A stretch of 64,000 nucleotides of DNA from NCBI RefSeq assembly GCF_905171765.1, contig NC_053393.1, positions 63,333,371 to 63,397,370 of the forward strand, written 5' to 3'. Under the pieces are notes generated by a model. The model searched no databases. It had not been told where the DNA came from and was given only the letters and a program-made list of their open reading frames with translations. Positions 21,602 to 34,273 of this stretch are shown here, piece by piece. Within the stretch, counting starts at the first letter, position 1. The number at the start of each line of letters is the position of its first letter. The position numbers and the translations under genes were made by a program. This DNA comes from Bufo bufo. Its lineage: Eukaryota; Chordata; Amphibia; Anura; Bufonidae.

Positions 21602-22099
21602 TACCTGCCCCCTTAACTGTGACCTCCACAGCACTCCGCTCCCTTAACCAGTGTCATCCACAGCACACTGCCCCTTTAAAGCTGACCCACAGCAGTGAGG
21701 AAAAATGGCTGGGTTGTTATGGAAACCTGGTGTAAAACTGTGTGTATGTGGAGACTAAGGGCCTGCGAGCTTCTATGGGCTGATAAGGGTCATGTGACAA
21801 AGCTTCTATTGGCTAATGCATTTTTTTGGGGAATATCTCAGAAACGGTACGTGCTAGAGAGCTGAGACCCGGTCTAAAACTAAAACCTTCCCAGACACCC
21901 GATGTACCTGTGTGCCAAATTTCGTGATTCTAAATGCAACGGTGCGGATTCCTTTAGTGGACATGCACACATACACTCAGCTTTGTATATTAGATGAGAA
22001 ATTAGGGCAACAGCCAAAGTTCATAATTATGTTCCTTAGAGATGTTGGTTTCTCTTTAGCATTGCAGCAGACATGGTTGCAAAAAAGAGAACAGGAAGT

Positions 22100-22375
22100 G
22101 CAGCCTATTGTCCAGATAGATCAACAATATCAGATCAGTGGTGGCCCAACACCCAGCACCCCCGGCAGCGCTGGAAGCATAACAGTGGATGGAAGCAGAA
22201 GGCTCTTTCCACTGTGGTAGCACAAAAGCAGCAGTATATGGAGGGGGCCACTACCACAGGAAGGTGCCTTCTTCTTCCACTGTTATCCTTCCACTGCTGG
22301 CAGCTGCCACAAACAGTTGTCGGACCTCGACTGATCTGATATTGATGACCTATCCGAAAGATACTTCATACAAGA
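22100..22375. mobile_element. Partial fold-back MITE (ATCAGATC family)
   Basis: CAATATCAGATCAGTGGTGG near 22128 and CTGATCTGATATTGATGACC near 22330 are inverted arms, with CCCAGCACCCCCGGC and a CACTGT/ACAGTGGA hairpin between. Related segments are at 35740-35870 and 52412-52625. The outer termini were not delimited. The short open frames here are by-products. Confidence 0.5.
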
Positions 22376-22859
22376 TGCAACCCCAAATGAGGTAAATGAT
22401 ATACTCAGCTCTGTTATGATTATTTATTTATTTTGTATAATAACTGTGAGGAATCATCCCATAAATAACTTGGAGCCCTTAGGCCCCAATGTAACAGGGC
22501 CCCATCACTTACCATATGCCATTTAGAAATGGTGTCAAGTGTGGCATACAGGGGCATTGCTGTTTTTTTTTTTAAAACAGGGGCACAGACCCCATGGCAT
22601 ATGTATGAAATACTGCTTTACCACCAAAGACAAATTTCACATGCTAGGCCTGAATTCTGTTTTCTCATCTTTTCCATTTGGCCCAGACCACCGTGACATT
22701 TCTTACAGCCATGACTTGTCCTTTCAGAGTTTGCAACACTGAAAGACTAAAGTTCCTCACTTTTCCTTAATTTGTAAATAAAAAACTCCCCATCTTGGTG
22801 CCCTAACAGTGCCCTCATCCTGCTCCTACCCGAAACTGTGCCTGTTGTACTGCCCATCA

Positions 22860-23420
22860 AACCCAAATTAACGTAGAGCTGTTATTGCCATATTAATCTC
22901 ACTGAAAATATTAGTACCACGCAAATAATGCCCCCCTACAGTAATTAGTTGTCCAGAGCAAATAGTGCCCCTGACATTAATGGTGCTACAGATATAGTGC
23001 CACCAAAAGTAATTGTTCCAAACTGCCACTGACAGTAATAATGCCCAAATAGTGCTTCCAAAAAACTGCATGAGAGTGCCCCCAATAGTAATAGTTCTCA
23101 TATTACCCCAATATACCTGTGCTAAGCACAGTGCCTTCAAAAGTACCTGTAATAGCTCTCCCCTACAGTGTCCTCAAAAGTAGCTGTGCTATCCAAAATG
23201 CAGTAATAATGCTCCCTCGTAGTACCCCCAATAGTTATAATTCTGTCCAGGGTGTGCCATAGTCCCCCCTATTAATAAAAGTGCTTCCTCCCCATTGTCC
23301 CCAGAGCAGTTTCTTTTATATAAGTTCCCCCAATATTAATAATATTCTCCCAGAGTGCCTGGGAGAGACCCTGGGAGACCCTTTTGTAATAGTGCTTCCC
23401 CCACACTAATAATGTTCTAC
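22860..23420. repeat. Degenerate tandem repeat (AGTGCCCCC / AGTAATA units)
   Basis: Loosely periodic 25-35 bp units with AGTAATA and TGCCCCC motifs. Similar material occurs at 26530-26960 and 31360-31990, suggesting one old minisatellite family. Minus-strand open frames result from the low complexity. Confidence 0.55.
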
Positions 23421-24070
23421 AACCGGGTCGAGGGTGTGGCTTAGCAGGACCTGGGGTTTTTAAGTCTGTCTTTTGTTGCAGGGAATACACAAAGCCATTA
23501 CCTTATTGAGTAGTATCTGTGTGGTTGGCTGCTGACCTAAATTAGTCAAGAGTTTTTCTTGAAAAACAAGAAAAAAAGCAGAACCTACTATGGAAAGTTT
23601 TCTGTAGTCCTTTCTTTATGGACATCTGCAAGCTACTACAGAAAGCAGTTTAACAAAAATCCTGCAGTACTGAAGTGTTTCCTTTCTCTCTTCATCTCCA
23701 TCTTCGGCTTGAGAACGACAGGCAGGCAAGAATTTTGGCCAGGCGGTGGGGCTTAATGCTACATTCACTTTAACAGACTGTCAGACATTGTGATAGACTA
23801 TGGAAGCTGCAAGATTTCCGCAGCTTCTCACAAAACCTCCCAGGATTTTCATTGTGCTCACTCCACTCTAGCTAATTTCCTTTCACCCCATTTACCCATT
23901 GAGAGAGAGCTCAGCAGTGCACAGAAGTGGTGAAGGACCTGTAAGGACCTTAGTGATGTCACAAAGTGGGTGGAGCTCCTGTGCTGTGTGTATGTAAAAG
24001 GTTAGTGGTTTCCCTCTATATGTTGTCAAATAATAGGAGTTGTAGTTCTTTCCTTCTCAGCTCCTGTAAT
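23421..24070. other. Unassigned non-coding DNA and left edge of a tandem array
   Basis: 23421-23480 repeats the GTCGAGG...AAGTCTGTCTTTTG block seen inside the element at 21283. The last ~50 bases before 24071 contain GGAGTTGTAGTTCTTTCCTT, which belongs to the 79-bp array that continues after the solo LTR. Confidence 0.5.
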
Positions 24071-24600
24071 TGTCACCGCCAGTTCTGTGAGAAGGTCTGG
24101 CAGACGTTCTTCTCTACCTCTTGTATGATGTTCTTTGTTTTGGTTTCACTTTCTCATCTCCTTTCCTTCTGCCAGGTGTCACTTATTTAGACTAATTGTC
24201 TTCCTTTATATTCCCTCCCATACTGCCTCACTTTGCCGTTTATACTACTTCCTGGATGAAGTGTTCACTGCTGGAGGCTGCTTCTGCTGTTTGCTCAGAT
24301 AAGTCCTTTACTTTATTGTGTTTCCTTGCTGGCTTGATTCTAGGTGACCCTGACTCCGTCTGTATTAAGTGCAGGGAGCCGGTGGTCGTGTCCCCTCACT
24401 ATTATAGGGTTTTCAGGTGTCACACAGACTTAGGTATGTGGGCATGCAAACGTCTACCATCGAGACCCTTGCATGTGCATAGCAGTCAGGGAGAGCTCTT
24501 AGGGTTGTATGGGGCTCACCTATAAGCTCCTTAGTTTGGGATCAAGCCAGTCGCTCGTTTATTCATAAGTTCCAGCTATCTGCAAACTTCACCCGTGACA
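24071..24600 (+). mobile_element. Solo LTR of a Ty3/Gypsy chromovirus
   Basis: Starts TGTCACCGCC and ends CACCCGTGACA, with a perfect 5-bp duplication GTAAT at 24066-24070 and 24601-24605. It is homologous along its whole 530 bp to the two LTRs of the element at 40457-46502 (shared: ATACTGCCTCACTTTG, GCAGGGAGCCGGTGGTCGTG, TTTGGGATCAAG) but clearly more diverged. The internal region was presumably lost by LTR-LTR recombination. Confidence 0.92.
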
Positions 24601-24605
24601 GTAAT

Positions 24606-25648
24606 ATCCTGTGATAGTCCATAATAACATCCTAGAAAGACTGGTTGTGGTTCTCTCATATCTTTCTCCATGCAATGACCCCTGCTGCCCCATAATAACA
24701 GTCTGGACATGCTAGGAGTTGTAGTTCTTCCCTCTTATATCCCTCTTTATGTAATGGCCACTGATGCAACATAATAACAGTCTAAACACGCTGGGAGTTG
24801 TTGTTCTCTCTTCTTATATGCCTCTCCATGTAATGTTTACCAGTCTGAACATGTTGGGAGTTTTAGTTCTGCCCTCATACCCTTTTCCATGCAATTTCCA
24901 CTGATACCTGATCATAACGGCTTAGACATGCTTGAAGTAGTGGTTCTCTCCTCTTATACAGCTCTCAATGTAATATTTAATAGGCTGAACATGCTGGGAA
25001 TTTTAGATCTTTCCTCTTATACCCCTCTCCATTTAATGTCCATTGATGACCCATAATAACAGCCTGGACATGCTGGAAGTTGTAGTTCTCTCCACTTATA
25101 CCTCTCTCTCTATAATGTCCACTGATGCCCCATAATAACAGTCTAAACATGCTGGAAGTTAGTTTTCTCCTCCTATACCCTTCTCTATCTAATGTCCACT
25201 GATGCCCCATAACAGTCTAAACATGCTGGGACTTGTAGTTCTTTCCTCTTGTACCCATCTTAATGTAATGTTTAACAGTCTGGACATGCTGGGAGTTATA
25301 GTTCTCTCCTGTTATATCCCTCTCGCTATAATGTCCACTGATGCCCCATAATAACAGCCTGGACACGCTGGGAGTTGTAGTTCTCTCCACTTATATCTCT
25401 CTCTCTCTATAATGTCCACTGATGCCCCATAATAACAGTCTGAACATGCTGGAAGTTAGTTTTCTCCTCTTATATCCTTCTCCATCTAATGTCCACTGAT
25501 TCCCCATAACAGTCTAAACATGCTGGGACTTGTAGTTCTTTCCTCTTGTACCCATATTAATGTAATGTTTAACAGTCTGGACATGCTGGGAGTTATAGTT
25601 CTCTCCTGTTATATCCCTCTCCCTATAATGTCGACTGATGCCCCAGAA
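24606..25648. repeat. 79-bp tandem array with higher-order period of about 300 bp
   Basis: Units of the type CATAATAACAGTCTGGACAT, GCTGGGAGTTGTAGTTCTCT, then a CTTATATCCCTCTCC phrase and TAATGTCCACTGATGCC. About 13 units. Four-unit blocks recur: the GGAAGTTAGTTTTCTCCTC variant is at about 25155 and 25450. The minus-strand open frame at 24977-25210 is a by-product. Confidence 0.9.
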
Positions 25649-25651
25649 TAA

Positions 25652-26140
25652 GGCCTCTTTCACACGGGCGTTGCGGGAAAAGGTGCGGGTGCCTTGCGGG
25701 AACACCCGCGATTTTTCTGCGCGAGTGCAAAACATTGGAATGCGTTTTGCACTCACGTGAGAAAAATCACGCATGTTTGGTACCCAAACCCGAACTTCTT
25801 CACAGAAGTTCGGGCTTGGGTTAGGTGTTGTGTAGATTTTATTATTTTCCCTTATAACATGGTTATAAGGGAAAATAATAGCATTCTGAATACAGAATGC
25901 TTAGTAGGTGATCAATTGAGGGTTAAAAAAAAATAAAAAAATTAACTCACCTTCTCCTCTTGTTCGCGTAGCTCCCGGTCTATTCTTTACTTCTCAAAAG
26001 ATGAACTATCGGCTAGGACCTGTGGTGACGTCAGATCACATGCTCCAATCACATGGTCCATCACCACGGTGATGTACCATGTGATTGGAGCATGTGATCT
26101 GACGTCACCAAAGGTCCTTTAGCCGATAGTTCATCTTCAC
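25652..26140. mobile_element. Truncated Harbinger-like MITE with large palindrome
   Basis: The left end GGCCTCTTTCACACGGGCG follows TAA at 25649-25651. The first 250 bases match, inverted, the right half of the MITE at 1000-1809. From about 26002 to 26136 the sequence is a near-perfect palindrome centred near 26068 (GATGAACTATCGGCTA ... TAGCCGATAGTTCATC, with GTGACGTCAGATCACATG inside). No right terminus follows, so the distal part is missing. Confidence 0.75.
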
Positions 26141-26529
26141 ACGTCACTGTCTAGTCACACTAATACATGTATCTGATCCCTATGAGACCTGATGGACAGT
26201 AATCCACAACCTGCTGCATTGTCCCATACAGTCCCAGCAGCACCATGCTGTATCTGGTCTTTTACAATGGCTTCCTATCAGCAACATATATATGAAATAA
26301 AAAATTTACTTTGCTGAATATATTTATCACTTGTTACATATAGGACGTCTTAGCAAACATAAAAATAAAGGTCATTTTCGGCTTGGCACCACCAACTTCC
26401 TAAACACTTACCTCTCAACTTTTGCAAAAACTCAAACTATTTTATGCTAAGCCATGCCTCTAACCCCACCCACTGCTTATCTATACACAACCAATCCCAC
26501 CCAGCCCCATTTGAGCCCCCACACATAAT
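26141..26529. other. Unassigned non-coding DNA
   Basis: No element termini or coding signals were recognised. Confidence 0.4.
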
Positions 26530-26960
26530 ACGAATATTAGGCATTTAGTGCCCCCCACAGTAAGGATATCCTTTAATGCCCCAATACCATAATAATATCC
26601 CCTTGGTGCCACTCAGACAGTAATGATGCATTCTGACACAGTGTGATGCCCTCTTTAGGACCACGACACAATAGAACTTCCCCTCCTCACACACACACAT
26701 GGGGTCATTTATCAAACTGGTGTAAAGTAGAACTGGCTTAGCAACCAATCAGATTCCACCTTTCATTTTGCAAAGGAGCTGTCCAAAATGAACGGTGGAA
26801 TCTGATTGGTTGCTACGGGCAACTAAGCCAGTTCTACTTTACAACAGTTTGATAACTTCCCCCCACACAAAGTTTGTGCCCCTTTGTGCCCCCCACACAC
26901 AATAAAATGCCCCCTTAGTGCCCCCCACAGTATAATGTTCCCATAATTTCTTCACATAGA
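26530..26960. repeat. Degenerate tandem repeat (AGTGCCCCCCACA units)
   Basis: Loosely repeated TTAGTGCCCCCCACAGTA-like units before and after the hairpin element at 26701. Same general type as 22860-23420. Confidence 0.5.
26701..26864. mobile_element. Compact palindromic MITE (long hairpin)
   Basis: GGGGTCATTTATCAAACTGG at the left is matched by CAGTTTGATAACTTCCCC at the right. The arms (about 70 bp each) contain GTAGAACTGGCTTAG, CCAATCAGATTCCACC and TTCATTTTG with their exact or near-exact inverses. A transcript would form an almost continuous hairpin. No coding region. Confidence 0.8.
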
Positions 26961-28765
26961 GTGTGATCTTCCCTCAACACAGAGTGTCCGGTCCCCACTT
27001 CACGTACCCCCGGGGTCTATGTGGAGCTTGACAAGCAGTTGAATACTTTCCTACTAGCCAATGAAAGAGACTGGAAGTCTGTTGCTTTATTAACCAAATG
27101 TAGGATTAGGGTGAAACTGAGGCACAAATAAGAATATACATGCAATTACTCTACTGTCCTGACAGTGTTCTTATGTCTGCTGATAGCCAGAAATATCACA
27201 TATCCAGCAGCTTACCGGCTATTCTCCAACAAAGGGATGGACTAGAAAGCACAGGTCCTCTGTCTGTGCAGCAAGTGATGGACACAAGGAGAGAAAGGCG
27301 CTCATAGGGTGAGTGTGTCAGATATATGGTATCCTTCAAATACGGGTGAGTTAATTATTCTCACCTGTTTAGGTTGCACCAGTCTTGAGTGCAACCCCAA
27401 TGAAGGCCAACTGGAGAAGTAACAGGTTACTGGTTGGTGCTGCCGGTTCCGTCCGAAAACTCCTTTGGCAGGGGCCAGACCGCAGACCGGATGATCAATT
27501 GCACTGGAGCTCCACTGGACCGTGAAAGGCAAGTGAGCGTGTGGACACAAGGCGCAAAATCACAACCAGGCGTTGAAAATATTAATAGGGTTTATTGGGA
27601 GAGAAAGGTGCCTTACATACCCTAAGGTGACCATACCCCAAGCTGGACCTTTAAGCATGCGCCCACATGTCTGAGAGACCGGCTGGGAGGACTTGGTAGA
27701 GATGCACAGGCTGCTACCTGCAAATGACATGTGGGATGCCAAAGGTTGGACCCGCTCCTGGTGGGCAGTGGACCGAGGAATAAGGGTGAGTCATGTGGCA
27801 CCCGTGCCCATCTGGAGAGGCAAGACAACGACGGGCATGGGCTGCCATTGCAACAAAGTGTTACCTGCCTCCAGTTTTTTTTTTTATGGATGTTACCTTT
27901 AGTTGTAATCCTGCCCTGTACAAATAATCAGATGCCTGCGGACCCTGTTCCCAGTGCTAAAAAGTGACAGGAAGTTTTAGCTTACTTCTAGTGCTCAGGA
28001 TTTTCTTTCACTATTAAAAGTAACAAAAAAAAAATCTATAATATACCAAAAATTGTAAAAAGAAACCAAAAATGATGAAACAAATACCTAATTTTTGTCA
28101 ACAAATTCCTTTTAAGTGCATGAGGTGTTTTCCAGATACAAGACATTTGCAGAAGACAAGTGCACAAACTTGCGTCTCCACATTATGGCTGTTCCCGTAC
28201 TACATTGATCTATTACCACTGCTTTTCTCTTAACAAAATTAGTCCCATCTTTTCCTTAATCTTTAACTTCCAGATTTGATAATTCATGACTGTTTTCCCA
28301 TCCTTTACATGTTCCAATTATGGACATTTACAGTGTTCCTTTGATGATTATAATAGGAGTCATTTTGTTCTATTCTGATCAGAAGTTGTCATAGTTAATT
28401 ATGGTGCTGGAGCAGTGACAATATACTGGGCCAAAGTTTCTGAAATGTTGAGTAACAGATGTGGCAGACAATGGATTACAGAACCACACTCACTGCTACT
28501 AGAATTGTTCCCAAATGCAGACTAAACAAAACTGAAAATTGCTTCAAATAAAAATTCCACTAAAGATGCGCAGAGAAATATGACAAGGCATATTCTATAA
28601 TGAAAATAATTAGGGTGGAACGCTGGTCACTTCAACACTTCAAGCAAAACTGATACACCGTGTTATGCCAAGTGCCTGGTATTTTTTTAAATCCTTTTGT
28701 CATGCCCCACCCCTTCAGGTAATGCATTAGGAAGGCGTATCAGTTCTGTTTGATTTTGAGTATGA
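26961..28765. other. Unassigned non-coding DNA
   Basis: A possible old retroelement segment spans about 27230-27970 (no RT motif, open frames without family features). 28000-28760 is AT-rich and appears unique. No gene is supported. Confidence 0.35.
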
Positions 28766-28769
28766 ATAT

Positions 28770-29736
28770 TATGGAAATAATACTGCTCCTATGTACAAGA
28801 ATATAACTACTATAATACTGCTCCTACGTAAAAGAATATAACTACTATAATACTGCTCCTATGTACAAGAATATAACTACTATAATACTGCTTCTATGTA
28901 CAAGAATATAACTACTATAATACTGCCTCCTATGTACTAGAATATAACTACTGTAATACTGCCCCCTATGTACAAGAATATAATTACTATAATACTGCTC
29001 CTATGTAGAAGAATATAACTACTATAATACTGCTCCTATGTACAAGAATATATCTACTATAATACTGCTCCTACGTAAAAGAATATAACTACTATAATAC
29101 TGCTCCTATGTACAAGAATATAACTACTATAATACTGCTTCTATGTACAAGAATATAACTACTATAATACTGCTCCTATGTACTAGAATATAACTACTGT
29201 AATACTGCTCCTATGTACAAGAATATAACTACTATAATACTGCTCCTATGTACAAGAATATAACTACTATAATACTACTCCTATGTACAAGAATATAACT
29301 ACTATAATACTGCTTCTATGTACAAGAATATAACTACTATAATTCTGCCTCCTATGCACAAGAATATAACTACTAGAATACTGCTTCTATGTACAAGAAT
29401 ATAGCTACTATAATACTGCTCCTATGTACAAGAATATAACTACTATAATACTGCTTCTATGTACAAGAATATAACTACTATAATACTGCTTCTGTGTACA
29501 AGAATATAACTACTATAATACTGCTCCTATGTACAAGAACATAACTACTATAATACTGCTTCTATGTACAAGAATATAACTACTATAATACTGCTCCTAT
29601 GTACAATAATATAACTACTATAATACTGTCCCCTATGAACAAGAATATAACTACTATAACAGTTTAACACTGCTTCTATGTACAAGACTATAACTACTTC
29701 TAGTAATATAATATTGTCCCCCTGTACAAGAATATA
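28770..29736. repeat. 35-bp minisatellite
   Basis: About 26 copies of a unit CTCCTATGTACAAGAATATA plus ACTACTATAATACTG. Unit variants (CTTCTATG, CCTCCTATG, TACTAGAA) are scattered. The array is interrupted at 29738 by a MITE and resumes at 30491. Confidence 0.95.
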
Positions 29737-29737
29737 A

Positions 29738-30490
29738 CATATTTTTCACTATATAAGATGCACTTTTTATGCCCCAAAGTGAGAAAAAAATGACAGTGTG
29801 TCCTATAAAGTAAATACAAGTATGCAGTAGGTGTGGGGACCAGGGAGTGAAGTGCATGGAGCAGGGAGTGAAATGATACAAGCATTTCTGGTACTCACTC
29901 TTCTTGATTTTCCTCCCTGGGGCCCGCTGCATTGTCCTGACTGCGCATAGCTATACATAATCAGGTGACAGTGAAGCGAGACTGGCGGAGAGATCACCAG
30001 ATCTGGAGAGGAGTGGCAGAGCAGGAGAGGTAAGTGAATTAATTTTATCTATGATCTGAGGTCTGATACAGAGGTCTGGCATGGAAATCTGATGTCAGTC
30101 TGATCTCAGGTTTGATATGAGGGTCTGGCATGGATATCTGATGGCGGTCTGATATGAAAGTCAGATGCAGATCTGATCTGAGGTCTGATGGGGGTCTGAC
30201 ATGGCTTTCTGTTGGAGGTCTGATGGAGGTCTGACATGAAGGTCAGATAGAGGTCTCATCTGAAGTCTGATGGGGGTCTGACATGGATATCTGATGGGGT
30301 CTGATCTGAGTTTTTGATATGGGGTCTGGTCTGAGGATCTGATATGGGGGTCTGATCTGACGGTCTTATATGGGGGTCTGATCTGAGGATCTGATATAAG
30401 GTCTGATGAAAAATATATTTTTTCTTATTTTACTCTAAAACCTGGGGTGCGTCTTATCATCAGGTGTGTCTTATAAAGTGAAAAATACGG
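29738..30490. mobile_element. Inverted-repeat element inside the 35-bp array
   Basis: The left end CATATTTTTCACTATATAAG and right end (TTATAAAGTGAAAAATACGG) are inverted copies. The flanking minisatellite continues on both sides, which proves insertion. The interior (30040-30420) contains its own ~30-bp repeats of the form GATATGGGGGTCTGATCTGA. No transposase. The superfamily is uncertain because the duplication is not clear-cut. Confidence 0.7.
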
Positions 30491-30655
30491 TAACTACAAT
30501 AATACTTCCTCCTATGTACAACAATATAACCTACTATAATACTGCATCTATGTACTAGAACATAATTAATATAATACCTCCTTACATGTACAAGAATATG
30601 CTGTAACTACTATAATACTGTGCCCTATGTACAACAATATAACTACTATAACACC
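30491..30655. repeat. Continuation of the 35-bp minisatellite
   Basis: Four to five diverged units (CTCCTATGTACAACAATATA type) after the inserted element. Confidence 0.85.
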
Positions 30656-31410
30656 TTAAAGAGGACCTGTCACCAAAAAATGCAATGCAATAAGACAGCA
30701 CCGTGTTGTAGAGCAGGAGAAGCCAGGCAGATTGATATATATATTTGTGGGAAAAGATATATATATCTCTGCTTTTTCTACCTTCTGTGAACAGCTATCA
30801 GTACAATGATAACTCCTCCCTCCCGTACCAATGGGTATTCACAGGGCTGCAGTTGTAAATGTAAAAATTACAAGTTTCACAAAATCTTTTCCCACAAAAT
30901 TATATATTAATCCACTCAGGAGGATGGGAGTAGCCATAACAATTGTTTGCACAAATCACAGTGGCAATGTTGACACTGATGCTCCCTAGGGCCGGGTAGT
31001 GACAGGAGGTTGCACCCTTTCTTCCCTTGGGGCAAACCCTGATGTTGGGGCTCCTGTCTGATGGTAGTTGGGGGGCCCTTGGTATTATGAGTTTGGTATG
31101 GGTGTAAGGCAGGAGATGTAGCTGGTGTGGAAATAAAATGTGGAAGGGCACATTGATAAAGTTCCCTTTCACAACAGCAAAGTCTCGATCAGCCTTAAAC
31201 TAGCGCAGTACCTTGCTAGCTGACTCCAGTGCATGACCTTGCAGATTCTGGACCTTCTAGTTCTTCCTTTTCTCCCTCTGGAGAACTTTTTTCGTGGCCA
31301 TTATAAACGGCCAAGAAAAACGGTTACATTTCTTTCCTTTTTTTAAGAATCCTAACCCCTGCAGTGCCCCCAGTATCTATAATGCCCACCCTGTAGTGCT
31401 ACCAGTATAT
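30656..31410. other. MITE left end and unassigned DNA
   Basis: TTAAAGAGGACCTGTCACC at 30656 is a T2-type left terminus; a matching right terminus was not found. The remainder to 31410 shows no gene. The 90-codon minus-strand open frame at 30900-31172 has no recognisable motif. Confidence 0.4.
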
Positions 31411-31414
31411 TTAA

Positions 31415-31831
31415 AGGGGTTATCCCACGAATAATGTAAAAAATTAAAATCAGACATCATATAGTATATGTCCATACCTTTCTAACAAAGCTAGAACCAG
31501 CCCTTTACTGCACATTGGTCCTGAGATCTCCGCATTCATTGCTCTACTAGATTTGTATCAAGCTGACAGCTCAAGGGGAGTGTTTCTTCTGCTACAGATC
31601 AGGGGGCGTGTCCATGCTCTCCCTATAACAGCTCAGGAGACAGTTGAAGGATTAAACTGAACATGTGTGGCCTTCTCAGTTAGCCGTTCAAGGAAATAAG
31701 AAATTAAGTGGCATTGTACAGAAACATTTTATTGAATAACTCAGTAGCTATACAAAATTTTTAATTACAAAAGTATTCAGATCCCGGTGCTGGTTTGAAA
31801 ACTCTAGAATATTTTTCGTGGGACAACCCCT
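31415..31831. mobile_element. T2/Kolobok-type MITE
   Basis: Flanked by TTAA at 31411-31414 and 31832-31835, with ends AGGGGTTATCCCACG and inverse (CGTGGGACAACCCCT). It is the same family as 19015-19441 in opposite orientation. Non-coding. Confidence 0.85.
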
Positions 31832-31835
31832 TTAA

Positions 31836-32000
31836 GGCCCTCCATAGTGCCCCCTGTATATAAAATGCCTCCCACAGTAGTACCCCCTGTATATCAAATC
31901 CCCCAATAGTGCCGCCTTGTATATAAAAGCCCCCCAATAGTGTTCCCCCTGAAATAAAAAGGCCCCCATTAATGCCCCTGCAGAAATAAGCCCCCCCCCA
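31836..32000. repeat. Degenerate minisatellite (CCCCCTGTATATAAAA units)
   Basis: Five to six loose units of about 30 bp with CCCCAATAGTG and TGTATATAAAA. It continues the array interrupted by the MITE at 31415. Confidence 0.6.
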
Positions 32001-32237
32001 TTGTGGTACCAATTATGCTGGGTATGGAAAATAAAATACCAACCTCATCCACATGAATTCGCTGACACTCGCTCGGCACTGGAGGGAAGTTGAAGGACCT
32101 GATGCTTCTAGCATCATAATGTCACATATGACATCATAACGCCAGGAGCATAGGTCCTTCCACTTCCCTCAGTTGCAGAGTGAGTTTCAGCGTACCCAAG
32201 TGGAAAAGGAGAGTATACAGTTGCAAGAAAAAGTATT

Positions 32238-32964
32238 ATAAAATTAGTGATACAGTCCTAACCTCAGTATCTGAGGAAAGGGATTTAGGGGTCATTATTT
32301 CAGAAGACTTAAAGGTAGGCAGACAATTTCATAGAGCAGCAGGAAATGATAGCAGAATGCTTGGGTGTATAGGGAGAGGCATTACCAGTAGAAAGAGGGA
32401 GGTGCTCATGCCGCTCTACAGAGCACTAGTGAGACCTCATTTGGAGTATTGTGCTCAGTACAGGAGACCATATCTCCAGAAGGATATTGATACTTTGGAG
32501 AGAGTTCAGAGAAGAGCTACTAAACTAGTACATGGATTGCAGGACAAAACTTACCAGGAAATATTAAATAACCTTAACATGTATAGCTTGAAAGAAAGAC
32601 GAGACAGAGGGGATATGATAGAAACTTTTAAATACATAAAGGGAATCGACAAGGTAAAAGAGGAGAAAATATTTAAAAGAAGAAAAACTGCTACAAGAGG
32701 ACGTAGTTTTAAATTAGAGGGGAAAAGGTTTAAAAGTAATATCAGGAAGCATTACTTTACTGAGAGAGTAGTGGATGCATGGAATAGCCTTCCTGCAGAA
32801 GTGGTAGCTGCAAATACAGTGAAGGAGTTTAAGCATGCATGGGATAGGCATAAGGCCATCCTTCATATAAGATAGGGCCAGGGGCTATCCATAGTATTCA
32901 GTATATTGGGCAGACTAGATGGGCCAAATGGTTCTTATCTGCCGACACATTCTATGTTTCTATA
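32238..32964 (+). mobile_element. 5'-truncated CR1/L2/Rex1-type LINE fragment
   Basis: Open from the insertion point to the stop at 32875 (about 212 codons of the LINE; the upstream ATG at 32180 lies outside it). The translation shows the C-terminal part of a non-LTR reverse transcriptase: RDLGVIISEDLK, LYRALVRPHLEYCAQ, LERVQRRATKLVHG, RRDRGDMIETFKYIKG and ERVVDAWNSLPAEVV. The 3' tail has GGGCAGACTAGATGGGCC and ends in TCTATGTTTCTA repeats. The catalytic YADD domain is missing, so it is a dead-on-arrival copy inserted in the Tc1 terminal repeat. Confidence 0.9.
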
Positions 32965-33322
32965 TGTGAACCCTTTGGAATGATATGGATTTCTGCACAA
33001 ATTGGTCATAAAATGTGATCTGATCTTCATCTAAGTCACAACAATAGACAATCACAGTCTGCTTAAACTAATAACACACAAAGAATTAAATGTTACCATG
33101 TTTTTATTGAACACACCATGTAAACATTCACAGTGCAGGTGGAAAAAGTATGTGAGCCCCTAGACTAATGACATCTCCAAGAGCTAATTGGAGTGAGGTG
33201 TCAGCTAACTGGAGTCCAATCAATGAGATGAGATTGGAGGCGTTGGTTACAGCTGCCCTGCCCTATAAAAAACACACACCAGTTCTGGGTTTGCTTTTCA
33301 CAAGAAGCATTGCTTGATGTGA

Positions 33323-34273
<951 letters not shown>

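Larger units (their letters stand above)
20036..21985. repeat. Composite repeat: element of unknown class with ~32-bp minisatellite
   Basis: The repeat opens CTAGCAGAAGGACCCGGCTT (20029) and closes near CTCAGCTTTGTATATTAGAT (21977-21996), phrases typical of one interspersed family. The body is a degenerate tandem array with units of the form CCCTTTAACAGTGACCTCCA followed by CAGCAGCCTGC, at about 20130-20276, 20881-21280 and 21603-21690. It is interrupted by three MITEs. The parent class is not known to me. Confidence 0.55.

Noticed and set aside
28770..29736. CRISPR-like regular array
   Set aside because: The 35-bp units are contiguous, without unique spacers, and the context is eukaryotic; it is a minisatellite.
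32180..32875. Possible host gene of 231 codons
   Set aside because: The first ~19 codons are flanking and Tc1 terminal sequence, and the rest is a truncated LINE reverse transcriptase C-terminus.
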